DNA from: Pectinophora gossypiella
Taxonomy: Eukaryota; Arthropoda; Insecta; Lepidoptera; Gelechiidae
Assembly (NCBI RefSeq): GCF_024362695.1
Contig: NC_065406.1
Coordinates: forward strand, 2,542,001 to 2,606,000
Length of the DNA: 64,000 nt
Direction of reading: 5' to 3'
The position numbers and the translations under genes are program-made. Of the stretch, positions 38,401 through 45,749 are shown in pieces. The notes beneath the pieces were generated by a model. That model was not told the DNA's origin. It searched no databases and saw nothing but the letters and a program-made list of their open reading frames with translations. Each line of letters starts with the position of its first letter. Position 1 is the first letter of the stretch.

Positions 38401-40147
38401 CAGTATGCATAGTCATAGCACGCAGAAGGAGGTAGAGAAGAATGTGCCCACTTACAAGGAGTTACTACAGAAGGAGCCAGTCAGATCTCCACGTAAGACT
38501 CATTGTGCCACACCCCGGACGCTTCATACAAACAACCTTGTTTTACACAGACACTACACGTTGACGTTATTGTACACGCGCGTCAGCGTGTGTGACGACA
38601 GACGCCGTACGATTCAAGTCTAAACTGTGTTCGAGGGGGGTGAGGTAAAACTAGCTCTGAAGCTGGTGGGGAGCGGAGTCGCCATTCTATACGTAGTTAT
38701 ATTCCTTATTCTATGATTGTACCTAATACGATAGAACAAAGAATAATACTACGTACAGAACAGCGATTCTCCGCCCCGCACCGATTGAAATCGGGCGCAG
38801 TCCTCACCCCCTCTGGGTCTTATTAGAATTGAAATTGTTTATTATAAAAGGACGCCACACAAAAAAAAAGCAAGACAATAACATCACTTAAAATTTTCAC
38901 AGAACAATTACTTAAAAAAACATAGAGGATGTTCATTAGAATGATCATAAGGTAGTGGTGGACGTCCTAAGATAAAAGGGCCTCACTCAGCATAAGTCGC
39001 GGCGTACCACGACGCTGGTATTAAGTGGATCCTGCTGGATGAGGCAGTGAAGCACGAACGTCGTGTTTCATAAATATGCGTTAATAGTGTACTCGTATAT
39101 AGATTATAATATATTAACAAATTAGGTATCTAAACTAACCTGTATTGGGCTGGTTTTCCTTTCGCGGGTTGGAAGGTCAGACAGGCAGTCGCTTCTGTAA
39201 AAAACCGAGCCTGTCAAAACTTGAGATTAGGTAAGCGGACCCCGAGTAAAATAGGATAATGCTAATATATAATATGTAGAAATATATTATAAATACAATT
39301 TCAATAAAAAGGCGTTAGATAAGTGCAGTGTGAACACACCGTAAGCGAGACGGCCGCGCAGTACCTATTGTATCGAGATTGTATGGACCGGCGTGGCGCG
39401 TCGGCCGGTCCGTCGATGCGTTTGTATGAACACACTACGCGTTACCGGTGCGCACATTCGTGTGGACAGCGAGACACAGCTGGCGTGTCGGTAGCACATT
39501 CGTTGGTACAACTTTCGTGATAGCTACGCGTGTGCGTAGAGCACGCCTCGAGGTTCCATATGCGCATATTTGTCACATGGGTCTAGCAGCTGAAGTGTTA
39601 AAATAGCTTAGTCTTGGACACAGGTATAAATAGGTAGGTACCATAGCTGACTAAGTATATAAATACTTGTATTACAGCCTATGATGCCTCTCTCCTGGAT
39701 ATTTATGTTACTTAAGCTAGCTAGTTTACGCACTTATGTTACCAAAACAAAGAAATACAAAAGTTTTTAATGACTGGCTTAACAAAATAAAAAGACAAAA
39801 AAAAAAACAGAAAGAAAGAAAGAAAGATCCTCTCTTTGTGTGGAATGTAGTTGTACGTGAGTGTGTGTGAGAGGGTTGGAGAGGAGATGCTAGGAGATAA
39901 ATACGCCCTTTCGCTTCTTCCACTATCATCAATCTCACTAATTCACCATTTTTTGTTATATTATAAGTGTTAAAACTTATAACGAGAGACATTCTACAAT
40001 TCTACCTACCTACCTATTTTTTTTCGAACAGCTTCCGATGATGAAGAGGATATTCCTTCTCGGTGCTACCTGAAGCGGCAAGCGCAGGTCATAGTAGACA
40101 CCAAGTGCAGGAGAAAAGGATTCCGACCGCCTTACCCTAAGAAATAA
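29379..40147 (+). CDS. ODAD3: Outer dynein arm docking complex subunit 3 (ODAD3/CCDC151-like), 12 exons, complete
   Basis: This gene encodes a coiled-coil subunit of the complex that docks outer dynein arms on axonemal doublet microtubules. Joined exons are 29379-29484, 30796-30995, 32064-32285, 33002-33090, 34190-34286, 35086-35266, 35998-36111, 36383-36560, 37121-37265, 38021-38179, 38369-38492 and 40032-40147. Every junction has AG/GT borders and compatible phase, giving 1731 nt (576 aa plus stop). The human protein is about 595 aa. Landmarks run in the family's order: IKKKIQLSEGQRKSHYEE near the N-terminus, heptad-rich coils through residue 444, a segment beginning TDAEEVFDRF, a Pro-rich linker, then an acidic-to-basic tail (SDDEED, ending RRKGFRPPYPKK). 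The first ATG has no competing in-frame start. Introns are full of SINEs and other repeats. In insects the expected sites of action are sperm tails and chordotonal cilia. Identity is from remembered family resemblance and is strong along the whole length. Confidence 0.93.
29826..30248. mobile_element. hAT-like MITE with GGATACGGAT repeats, ODAD3 intron 1
   Basis: The ends read TAGTGATGTGCCGGATCGTT and CGGATATTCGGAACATCACTA, an imperfect TIR of the TAGTGATGT type seen in hAT elements. Subterminal ATCCGCGGATACGGAT repeats occur at both ends. Flanks ATACCAC and ATACCTAC could be a degraded 8-bp duplication. Confidence 0.55.
30392..30715 (+). mobile_element. tRNA-derived SINE family A, full length, ODAD3 intron 1
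   Basis: The head GCCTCCGTGGTCCAGTGGTT, body GATTGTCCAAAAGTAAGATG, GTTGGTCCCGGTTACT, CATGTCAGGGGCCTATGGCG and tail ACGATAGAAGAAGAAG are all present. It ends about 80 bp before exon 2. Confidence 0.85.
30796..30995 (+). CDS. ODAD3: ODAD3 exon 2
   Basis: The acceptor is ATTTTCAG and the donor is GTATGT. It encodes residues 36-102, a charged coiled coil containing NNDLIDTLKKEIKLRVNELT. The 30 bases before the acceptor (GTGAGCTTATGTTA...) look repeat-derived, and a SINE ends only about 80 bp upstream. Confidence 0.92.
31010..31115 (+). repeat. Dispersed repeat R7, partial copy, ODAD3 intron 2
   Basis: TTTGACGTAACTTATTGTAG and CTTGGCCGGACAAATGGGGA start 15 bp after the exon 2 donor. Confidence 0.55.
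31155..31295 (+). repeat. Dispersed repeat D copy, ODAD3 intron 2
   Basis: It contains CATCGCAAGATGAACTAAGT, CAAGCTTTCTGTTAGACTAA and TGCCGTCTATAATGGTCAAG. Confidence 0.65.
31325..31455 (+). repeat. Dispersed repeat R8 (GAAGACATGGTATT ... CAGCCATGTCTTA)
   Basis: GAAGACATGGTATTTATTAT and ATACAGCCATGTCTTACGTA flank a GAAGGGTAAGGCAAAGGGAA core. A second, shorter copy (GAAGACATGGTATTAAGAAC to CAGCCATGTCTTATTTTTGT) lies at 31748-31815. Both are in ODAD3 intron 2. Confidence 0.55.
32064..32285 (+). CDS. ODAD3: ODAD3 exon 3
   Basis: It begins and ends in phase 0, after acceptor GCTTAG and before donor GTAACC. It encodes residues 103-176, a coil containing LKVIEQRKLLDLLKYDSR. It directly continues exon 2 in frame. 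Confidence 0.91.
32354..32675 (+). mobile_element. tRNA-derived SINE family A, full length, ODAD3 intron 3
   Basis: Head (CCTACATGGTCCAGCGGTTT), B box GGTTCAAATCCCGATGAGGA, body and tail ACGATAGAAGAAG are in order. Confidence 0.85.
32887..32978 (+). repeat. Dispersed repeat D, partial copy ending 24 bp before ODAD3 exon 4
   Basis: It contains AACTAAGTTCACGATTATAT, GTCAGAGGTACGTCCATCAC and CATACCTCACCGAGCTTTCT. The repeat stops just before the exon 4 polypyrimidine tract. Confidence 0.6.
33002..33090 (+). CDS. ODAD3: ODAD3 exon 4
   Basis: This 89-bp exon is bounded by TTCTGTTACAG and GTAAAT. It encodes residues 177-205 (starts NISHLENEIHKV) plus two bases of an Arg codon. It matches the family's LENRLEK-type segment and is required for frame continuity. 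Confidence 0.9.
33304..33582 (+). mobile_element. SINE family B (family A body with a different 3' tail), ODAD3 intron 4
   Basis: It begins at the B box (GTTCGATTCCCGATGGGGAC), runs through CGTTAAGCCGTTGGTCCCGG, then GCAGTGGAGCAGCGTGGTGG and the tail AGCAGTGGGACGTATATAGG. Confidence 0.8.
33715..33935. repeat. Dispersed repeat R2, copy 1, ODAD3 intron 4
   Basis: It contains GTGAGGCCCTTTTATCTCAG, GACGTCCACCACCACCTTAT and a CCTTTTATAATAAAC end. It is inverted relative to 38825-39085. Confidence 0.6.
34190..34286 (+). CDS. ODAD3: ODAD3 exon 5
   Basis: The acceptor is TTTATTTACAG and the donor is GTAAAA. It completes the Arg codon and encodes QALIDDAVKFESSLGR and the following coil to residue 238, ending in phase 0. 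Confidence 0.91.
34451..34760 (-). mobile_element. tRNA-derived SINE family A, ODAD3 intron 5
   Basis: An inverted, nearly complete copy. The tail (CTTCTTCTATCGTGTGGGTT) is at the left and the head (GGACCTCCGGATCGTGAGCC) at the right. Confidence 0.85.
35086..35266 (+). CDS. ODAD3: ODAD3 exon 6 (Ala/Arg/Glu-rich coil)
   Basis: The acceptor is ATCCCACCAG and the donor is GTATGT. It encodes residues 239-298, an Ala/Arg/Glu-rich helix (AAEAARAHDAEHARAAERA) followed by ERKRELEKLEKR. It is markedly more GC- and CpG-rich than neighbouring exons. Confidence 0.9.
35998..36111 (+). CDS. ODAD3: ODAD3 exon 7
   Basis: The acceptor is TGTTCACAG and the donor is GTCAGT, phase 1 to 1. It encodes residues 299-336, a polar stretch (TEGDATTEEATAQQQ) followed by MEEIFQRLMKLT, which leads into the conserved exon 8 segment. 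Confidence 0.89.
36190..36345 (+). repeat. Dispersed repeat R7, partial copy, ODAD3 intron 7
   Basis: CAAGTTGGGCGCGAACCTCT, AAAAGGATTATATTTGAAAA and GATAGCGATAAGCGCTGAAT. Confidence 0.55.
36383..36560 (+). CDS. ODAD3: ODAD3 exon 8
   Basis: The acceptor is TACTTCCAG and the donor GTACGT is chosen to keep phase 2. It encodes residues 337-395, starting GVTDAEEVFDRFRGQRETS. In the vertebrate protein the equivalent place has a similar TGTDE... segment, which makes this one of the clearest orthology anchors. Confidence 0.92.
36601..36823 (+). mobile_element. SINE family A, 5'-truncated, ODAD3 intron 8
   Basis: It begins within the body (GTTTGTTTAGGATATTACAG) and ends in the ACGATAGAAGAAG tail. 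It lies 40 bp after the exon 8 donor. Confidence 0.75.
36855..37030 (+). repeat. Dispersed repeat R6, interrupted copy, ODAD3 intron 8
   Basis: GCGATCTATTCTGAACCGGC and AGAGAAGTGTGTCAGGATCG are separated by a non-matching insert holding TTTGTATCCCGGTGAATTCT, whose inverse recurs at 37075-37095. Confidence 0.55.
37121..37265 (+). CDS. ODAD3: ODAD3 exon 9
   Basis: The acceptor is GCACTTTCAG and the donor is GTAAGA. It encodes residues 396-444, an uninterrupted coil (INALKEEIKQEEAVYAELEK) ending ELCKLLD. Confidence 0.92.
37430..37612 (-). repeat. Dispersed repeat R6, inverted copy plus TATG microsatellite
   Basis: CATAAACTCACGCCTATTTC, TTTGCTTCGATCCTGACACA and CACGCCGGTTCAGAGTGGAT, followed by GTATGTATG repeats (37581-37611). 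Confidence 0.6.
38021..38179 (+). CDS. ODAD3: ODAD3 exon 10
   Basis: The acceptor is GTTCCTCCAG and the donor is GTGAGT, phase 0 to 0. It encodes residues 445-497: VIPDPPMPEWTAEARDVQE, then VDVLTARF and a basic stretch ending IVIPSN. Confidence 0.91.
38369..38492 (+). CDS. ODAD3: ODAD3 exon 11
   Basis: The acceptor is TGTGTTTCAG and the donor is GTAAGA. It encodes residues 498-538, a Ser-rich segment followed by VEKNVPTYKELLQKEPVRSP. It matches the family's conserved P-x-Y-N/K segment near the C-terminus. Confidence 0.9.
38519..38800. repeat. Dispersed repeat R1, copy 2, ODAD3 intron 11
   Basis: It contains GACACTACACGTTGACGTTA and GCTGGTGGGGAGCGGAGTCG. A further inverted scrap (GCGATTCTCCGCCCCGCACC) follows at 38760. 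It starts 27 bp after exon 11. Confidence 0.65.
38825..39085. repeat. Dispersed repeat R2, copy 2 (inverted), ODAD3 intron 11
   Basis: TTTATTATAAAAGGACGCCA, GGTGGTGGACGTCC-type sequence and AAAGGGCCTCACTCAGCATA match copy 1 in reverse complement. The two copies could pair in the pre-mRNA. Confidence 0.6.
39135..39262 (+). mobile_element. SINE family C, 3' part, ODAD3 intron 11
   Basis: It contains AACCTGTATTGGGCTGGTTT, GGGTTGGAAGGTCAGACAGG and GGTAAGCGGACCCCGAGT. Confidence 0.7.
40032..40147 (+). CDS. ODAD3: ODAD3 exon 12 (terminal)
   Basis: The acceptor follows a long T-run (TTTTTCGAACAG). It encodes residues 539-576, an acidic patch (SDDEED) and a basic tail ending in TAA at 40145-40147. 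The stop overlaps an AATAAA and lies inside a target-site duplication (see the retroposon at 40151). Confidence 0.92.
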
Positions 40148-40148
40148 A
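40143..40148 (+). promoter_or_regulatory. AATAAA overlapping the ODAD3 stop codon
   Basis: The hexamer AATAAA shares its TAA with the stop codon. An exact second copy at 40323-40328 lies at the far side of the retroposon as part of the duplicated target site. Which one is used for 3' end formation cannot be told from sequence. Confidence 0.5.
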
Positions 40149-40150
40149 GT

Positions 40151-40318
40151 CATCATCAGCCTATTAACGTCCCCACTGCTGGGGCACGGGCCTTCCCTAT
40201 GGATGGATAGGAAGATCGGACCTTAAACCATCACGCGGGCCCAGTGCGGATTGATTGTTATTAACGACTGGTAATGCAGCCGGGACCAACGGCTACACAC
40301 AGGAACGCGGCGTCGGCA
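40151..40318 (-). mobile_element. 168-bp retroposon insertion with 12-bp target-site duplication
   Basis: The insert is flanked by identical 12-mers AAGAAATAAAGT at 40139-40150 and 40319-40330. Read on the minus strand it ends in GTGGGGACGTTAATAGGCTG and a short GATGATG tail, the same 3' end as the SINE at 19922-20169. It contains GTTGGTCCCGGCTGCATTA but lacks the 5S-like head, so it is 5'-truncated or has another head (CGACGCCGCGTTCCTGTGTG). The duplication plus tail indicates insertion by target-primed reverse transcription. Confidence 0.85.
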
Positions 40319-40787
40319 AAGAAATAAAGTACCTTACATAATCTAGGATGAAGGTATAGCGACCAAAATCAAATAAATAACTTTAAAAAAAACGTTGTTT
40401 CATTATCCAAAAAGTTACCAATAATTCTAGCTCCAAATTCAAAAACTGACAACGCATTTGAAACGTCAAATAAATAAATAAATATGAATTAGTCTTCCAC
40501 AGTGATCATAAATCAATATTGTTTATCTCAAATAATTTGTTTGTTTTTTCTGATTTTAAATAGAAACACAATCATGTTTTGTCCCCATAAAAATTCGTAT
40601 TTACAACTTGTGTGTGCTATGAACCCTAGGACAATCAACAAGGCGGTTGACCGGGCTATGAGGAAGACGCATATTGATTCTCACACCGGTAAGTCCGTCA
40701 TCATCAGCCCATTGCAGTCCAGTACTGACATAGGTCTCTCCCAAGGCGCGGCACAATGCCCTATCCTCAGCCTTACGTATCAAATTC

Positions 40788-40935
40788 AAATTCAAAAATA
40801 TCTTTATTCAGTATGTTTAACATAGTTACACTTTGAATCGTCAATTTTTACATAACGAACGTCTCATCCGCCTAAAACTACTGCAGCTTCTCACAACCTG
40901 TATAGCCGGGGAAAAGAAGCTACAAGAAAAACCTC
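40788..40935 (+). repeat. Dispersed repeat R3 (AAATATCTTTATTCAGTA type)
   Basis: AATTCAAAAATATCTTTATT, CACTTTGAATCGTCAATTTT, CTCATCCGCCTAAAACTACT and AGCCGGGGAAAAGAAGCTAC match the copy at 62285. Confidence 0.7.
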
Positions 40936-41325
40936 GGCAGGCGCTAAGTCGTCCTAAGTTCATTAATCATCCGTTCTCCAACAAAAATATTGATGGCGCT
41001 GTAAACATTTTCCTTCGTTTAACCTTCTAATTATGCATCTTTTATCTTTGTTTTTGGATGTAAATGATTACCCTTTTTATTACACCCAGACACAATATAA
41101 CTACCACCCATTATTATTCTAAACCAAAATAAAGAGAAGCAATGTAGGTAGCAACATAATTCTATACAGACCTAATCTCATCCAAATATCAAGCAACAAT
41201 TATTTTTATATATTATGCCTCTGCCAACATTTTATTTTTGAATAATTATGTAATTGTCGTGGCCAGATCATAGAATTGATCATTTCATGATGTGGTCGAT
41301 CATTTCATGAAATGGTCATATTTCA

Positions 41326-41381
41326 CGAATGATATTCTATTTCATGAAATGGTCATATTTCATGAAATAGAATATCATTCG
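41326..41381. repeat. Perfect 25-bp inverted repeat with 6-nt loop
   Basis: Arms 41326-41350 and 41357-41381 are exact reverse complements around GGTCAT. Each arm contains TTTCATGAAA. The surround (41270-41480) carries more TCATGA-type palindromes and further complementary pieces (TTCATGATGTGG and CCACATCATGATG). Confidence 0.85.
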
Positions 41382-42014
41382 TTGGCCACATCATGATGTA
41401 GTTTGCCAGATCAATGAACACAAAACGTTTAACGTTATGAGCAACTAAATGCATGATTACATCATGATATGGCCAAACGTTGGCAATCATATCGTAAAAT
41501 TAGTAACATTGTCCACCGATAGTGGCTCTGGTGTCGATTATATTTAAAACTTAATTGATATTATAGTCGATGAATCAATGTTGATGTTGATTTGTGACTG
41601 GTTATTAGCTATAGGCTCGCCTTCTATTGCATGGAACATAAACAAAGCAGCGAAGAGTGTGTGTTTAACACTATACACTTCTGCCAACCCTTTTGCGAAT
41701 ACAGGCGTAATGCTATGATATGTACTTAATTCAAAAGGGAGTTGAACACTTCGTAAATTCATTCATAATTAATTCAGTAGACACAGAAAAAACCTATATA
41801 CGTCCCAATTATGGGCCCAGGCCTACCCTCAATCTAACGGAGACCTCAACTTACGAAATATATTGAGCACAATGGACACATACTGAAATAATAAAATAGA
41901 TACAGAAAGGCACAACAGCCTTATTGCCCATGTAATCTTCCAGGAAACTTACTATTTATTCTACGCCACTCCCGACTTATGTAAGTAACGCGAACGCGAC
42001 CGAAGAATCATAAT

Positions 42015-42059
42015 CTTCTTCTCTGGTATCAGGGTTACTATTGAGCCGCCAAAGGCCCC
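42015..42059 (-). mobile_element. SINE family A fragment
   Basis: A tail fragment (CAGGGTTACTATTGAGCCGC, CAAAGGCCCC) lies just upstream of the first RSPH14 coding exon, so it may be in the 5' UTR or promoter. Confidence 0.7.
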
Positions 42060-42144
42060 ATACACAATCATAATATTGAGCACATACCTTAAGCTTCCAA
42101 GTCCTTCGCCCCCAGAGGACCCAGCAGCCCAGCGCCTGGACTCG

Positions 42145-42291
42145 ATGCAGCCATCGCTGTACGCCCCTCACGTGGACATCACCAGAGCCAGGCTCGGCTT
42201 CGGTCGAGTAGGGCTGCGCTTGATCAACCGAGACTTGCACTCGCCGGATCATCTCAAACAGCTGCAAGCGCTGCACAGCATTCTTGATCAG
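42145..42291 (+). CDS. RSPH14: RSPH14 coding exon 1
   Basis: It encodes residues 1-49 from ATG CAG CCA to CTT GAT CAG, with donor GTTGGA. The frame is open upstream to about 42076 without an ATG, so the first exon may extend 5' as UTR or begin at the acceptor at 42114-42115. Confidence 0.82.
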
Positions 42292-45200
42292 GTTGGAAGA
42301 TTTCGGTTTTTTTTTTAATTTAATTTGTTGGTTGCCAAGTTGAAAGCTAAGGTTGGTACGTAGTTCATCTTGCGATGGGTGTACCTCTGTCTACCCCAAT
42401 CGGGATATAGTCATGAGCTTATGAAGAAGAAGTTACGTTGGAAGAATTTACTTACGGATAATAAAATGTGTCCAGGAATCGAGGCCAATAACACGTTCCT
42501 TTAATTCACTCGCAACTACCCACACAAAAATATTCTCACACATATTTAGATTATGCTTCATACATACCCCCTCCAGAGATGAGTGAGAGGAGGCTTGTTA
42601 CCAGCAGCAGAACTTCTTATCGTGTGGGTTGTGAGGTGGAATACCAGCCTCATCAACCCTGGTGTCAGGGTTACGATTGAGCCGTCAAAGGCCCCTGAAA
42701 TGGCTCATATAACGATTACTCACTCACATCAGTAAATAGTAACCGAGAGTCCTGGTCCGGGACAAACGGCTTTTTTAACGTGCCTTCCGAAGGGATCCGT
42801 CCTTCTCATCATCTTCTTCTTCATCATCATCTTACTTTCTGACAAACAGGTGATCAGCCTGTAATGTCCTAACCAAACTAGGGATCACAGTGATTTTTGT
42901 GATATGTCCCCATCGGGATTCGAACCCGGGGCCTCCGGATCGTGATTCCAACGCTCAAACACTGGACCACAGCCCAGGTAGCACACTGGCTGATTAAATG
43001 TCGAACCTGCCTCTTATTTAAGTGTAAAAGTGTTATATAAGATGTTTAATGGATTTTTTAGCTTCCATAGGCTGTTATGAAACTTTGAAATAAGTTAGTT
43101 AATCAATGGTTGGTAAAAGGTACATCTAAAATACGTAATTAAGCTGTGGACTGCATACGAGTTCATAGTTAGTGTCTTATAACGTTTTTTGCTGTTGAAT
43201 GGCTGAAAAATATTCTTTTATAACGGCAGCTGGTTAACGGTACGGCCCAGTGGTGTTCTAACGCTTAAAGCTGGTGAAGGCATCTTTTATCAAGCTTTTA
43301 CACTTCTTGTGGTCTATTTTGAAACCAATAAACAGACTTCGGGTTAAAGCTGTAAAATAAATACTTTAAACAGCCTGCAGCTGCTTAAAATACGTCAAAG
43401 TATAATTTAATTACTCCTGAAGCTGTAAAAGTGTATCGAGTCGTATATTTTAACAGCTTGGATTGCAAAGCTGTTTTGTGTAATTTTACAAGTGGCTTAT
43501 AATTCTTATAGAAACGTAGTGTCATTTAAGCGTACTTTTATAAAGATTATCACATCCCGGCAAACCCTTATGGAACTTGTTGCTCTTGATGACGCCATTC
43601 AGGACAAAGGATTGTATAATATATATAGATAGATAATACCGGTTTAACGGTTTTTATTATTTGCCAAAGGAGCCCTAATATGCTGCATAAAGTAGTTGCT
43701 GAAATACGATATACCTCATTAGTCATTAGAACTGCGTACCCCAAAACCTTGTAAAAACTAAAAGTGTAATTGAAAGTATCTTATGCAGAACATAAGCAGC
43801 CTGTGGCTGATTATTGGTATTCTTTTCAGCAAATAGAATCACAAGATATTTTTTCAACGACTTAAGCTGAAACCTTATGGACGCCATAACTAACCTCAAA
43901 AATACAGTTTGTATCAAATTTTAAATCCTAAATTCTTAAAAACTACACATTTATTTCACATAATAACTATGTTTCAAGTTAAAGTACGTTCATAAAAGGG
44001 TATTATATATGATTACAAGTAAAATTTTACCAAAAGCTTTTTCACTCGAAACTTATCTACACATTTCTTTCAATATAATTAAATAATTCTAAGGGCGCAT
44101 CAATTATTAGTTATAAATTAGTATATACTACACGATAAAGTTGCACTCGCAATCTGAACTTATTATAATAATCACTGGTTCAAGTTACCGTAACTCGAAG
44201 CAGTAATATTTTAATTCAAAATGGGTGCCCTGTCGCTGTTGAATAGAAACTTATTCTTCTGTCGTTAAAAATTTAAAAAGATTAAATATTTTTATATGGA
44301 AAGCTGAAAAAAACGTTTCAATTGGATACCGGGTACGTCAAAAGCTGCGCAAGCGCTGCATATGGTAATCTTAAACAGAATGAAACGTTTCGAAAGTGTT
44401 TATTGCAGCTTTAATTAAGCCTTTATTAACGTAAATCACAGCCTATTTTCAGCCATTATAATACCAAAGGCTGGTTAATTTGGGGCCCTTTTTGGCTGAG
44501 AAAGCGCTTTTTCAGCTTTAATACAGCCAATTTAAATACCGTCATACAGCATTGATATTCTTAACCAGCACTTGTTCAGCGCTTATGCAGCAATTTTGTG
44601 CTACCTGGGAGAGGCGGTAGCAGCAGAACTTATAGCTATTTACGTACTGATAATCAATTATTTTTTGTTCCACAGGTGCAAATATCTGAAAACGCGATGT
44701 TCTTGATAAATCTCCAAGTTGTATACCGGCTCATAGACCTGATGCATAATCGGAATCCCATCATCAGGGAAAAAGTCTGTCTGACCCTCACACATCTGGC
44801 CACCTACTACCAGGGTAGACAGCGCATTATGAGCCGCATAACGATAGTTAGAAATCTGATGCTGCTTATCATGAGGGATAGGAAGGAGATCCGTTACGCC
44901 GCTGCGTACACTCTCAGAACCCTGGCGAGAGACAGATGCGCTTGCGAGTTCATTCTAAAAGACCCGGAAGTTGTTGAAAATTTGCTGAAAATGATCAAGC
45001 ATGACCACGTTGGCATCGTTCTTCTGCACCTGAGAACGTTCGAGAACCTCACAGAGTGGGACCCAGTGAGACCGTTAAAGGCGAATGCTTTCCAAGTCAT
45101 GCTGACGCTGTTCAACGATGCGGATCCCAGGATTGTTTCACACGCGATGAACTGCATGGCTCAACTGTGCAAGCACGAAGTTGGTAGGACCTTAGCTGAC

Positions 45201-45707
45201 GAGTACGACCTCAACTTCGTCCTGAGGCGGTTTCTGACACACGTCAGTACAGAAGTCATCATCAGCGCTGTTAACCTCATGGCCTTTACCACAATCACGA
45301 CTCGGTCAAAATGGCGAGTCAAGGAATGGACTGTAGACATGACGAAGCGTCTGCTTTTGTTATGCCACACGCATAACAAGCCGCTGCTGCAACTCAAATG
45401 CTTCCAAGTTCTGCTGAACTTATGCGATGCTCCCGACGTCAGAAACCATTTGAAGAAATATTGGGAGAAGAACATAGAACAGATACACATAAGGACCCAT
45501 GAAGAATGGGACGGGACTACGGAAACAACGAGCTATGGATTGGAAACTGGACATAATTATAGGACCATGTGCATCGAGGATGTTGAAACTATTAAGAATG
45601 ATTATGGGGACAATCCATACGTGGTCAATGTCCATAGTTATTTGAGAAGAGTACAAGAGAAGAAGAGACAACTCTTGCGGGCGATTAACTGGAAACCTTA
45701 CAAGTAG
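42145..45707 (+). CDS. RSPH14: Radial spoke head protein 14 homologue (RSPH14/RTDR1), 2 coding exons
   Basis: This gene encodes an armadillo-repeat protein of the axonemal radial spoke head. Coding exons 42145-42291 and 44676-45707 join in phase 0 (LHSILDQ/VQISENAMF) to give 392 aa. The human protein is about 348 aa. The N-terminus has the family signature: a short lead, then LGFGRVGLRLINRDLHSPDH, corresponding to FGRRALPKLNEEL in vertebrates. The rest is helical ARM/HEAT-type repeats (REKVCLTLTHLATYYQG, RYAAAYTLRTLARD, SAVNLMAFTTITTRSKW). The C-terminus extends past the human one, ending QLLRAINWKPYK. A further upstream non-coding exon is possible because a CCTTCGCCCCCAG acceptor precedes the ATG. 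The intron holds a SINE split by a 1.64-kb element. It lies 2 kb downstream of ODAD3 in the same orientation. Confidence 0.9.
42612..42972 (-). mobile_element. tRNA-derived SINE family A, interrupted copy
   Basis: The 3' tail (CGTGTGGGTTGTGAGGTGG), body and most of the tRNA-like head (minus strand) are present. The last bases of the head lie beyond the nested element, at 44612-44618. It sits in the RSPH14 intron. Confidence 0.8.
42973..44609. mobile_element. 1.64-kb non-autonomous DNA element with 13-bp TIRs, nested in a SINE
   Basis: Perfect terminal inverted repeats CCCAGGTAGCACA (42973-42985) and TGTGCTACCTGGG (44597-44609) bound this block. It interrupts a minus-strand SINE: CCACAG before and AGAGGCGGT after rejoin as CCACAGAGGCGGT, matching the intact SINE sequence CCACGGAGGCCGT and implying a 2-bp AG duplication. 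The interior has no long open frame but is rich in AGCTG/CAGCT motifs throughout. The superfamily was not identified. Confidence 0.75.
44676..45707 (+). CDS. RSPH14: RSPH14 coding exon 2
   Basis: The acceptor TTTTTTGTTCCACAG precedes GTG CAA ATA. The exon is 343 codons long without interruption and ends TAG at 45705-45707. It is the longest open frame in the window. The 26 in-frame codons upstream of the acceptor come from transposon and SINE sequence and are not coding. Confidence 0.93.
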   Translation: MQISENAMFLINLQVVYRLIDLMHNRNPIIREKVCLTLTHLATYYQGRQRIMSRITIVRNLMLLIMRDRKEIRYAAAYTLRTLARDRCACEFILKDPEVVENLLKMIKHDHVGIVLLHLRTFENLTEWDPVRPLKANAFQVMLTLFNDADPRIVSHAMNCMAQLCKHEVGRTLADEYDLNFVLRRFLTHVSTEVIISAVNLMAFTTITTRSKWRVKEWTVDMTKRLLLLCHTHNKPLLQLKCFQVLLNLCDAPDVRNHLKKYWEKNIEQIHIRTHEEWDGTTETTSYGLETGHNYRTMCIEDVETIKNDYGDNPYVVNVHSYLRRVQEKKRQLLRAINWKPYK

Positions 45708-45749
45708 TTTTTCTTTTTTATGCTTATTGCATATAAATAATTCATTATA

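Noticed and set aside
44598..44675. N-terminal 26 codons of the long RSPH14 open frame
   Set aside because: They translate the end of the nested element and SINE and lie upstream of a strong TTTTTTGTTCCACAG acceptor; exon 1 at 42145 supplies the family N-terminus.
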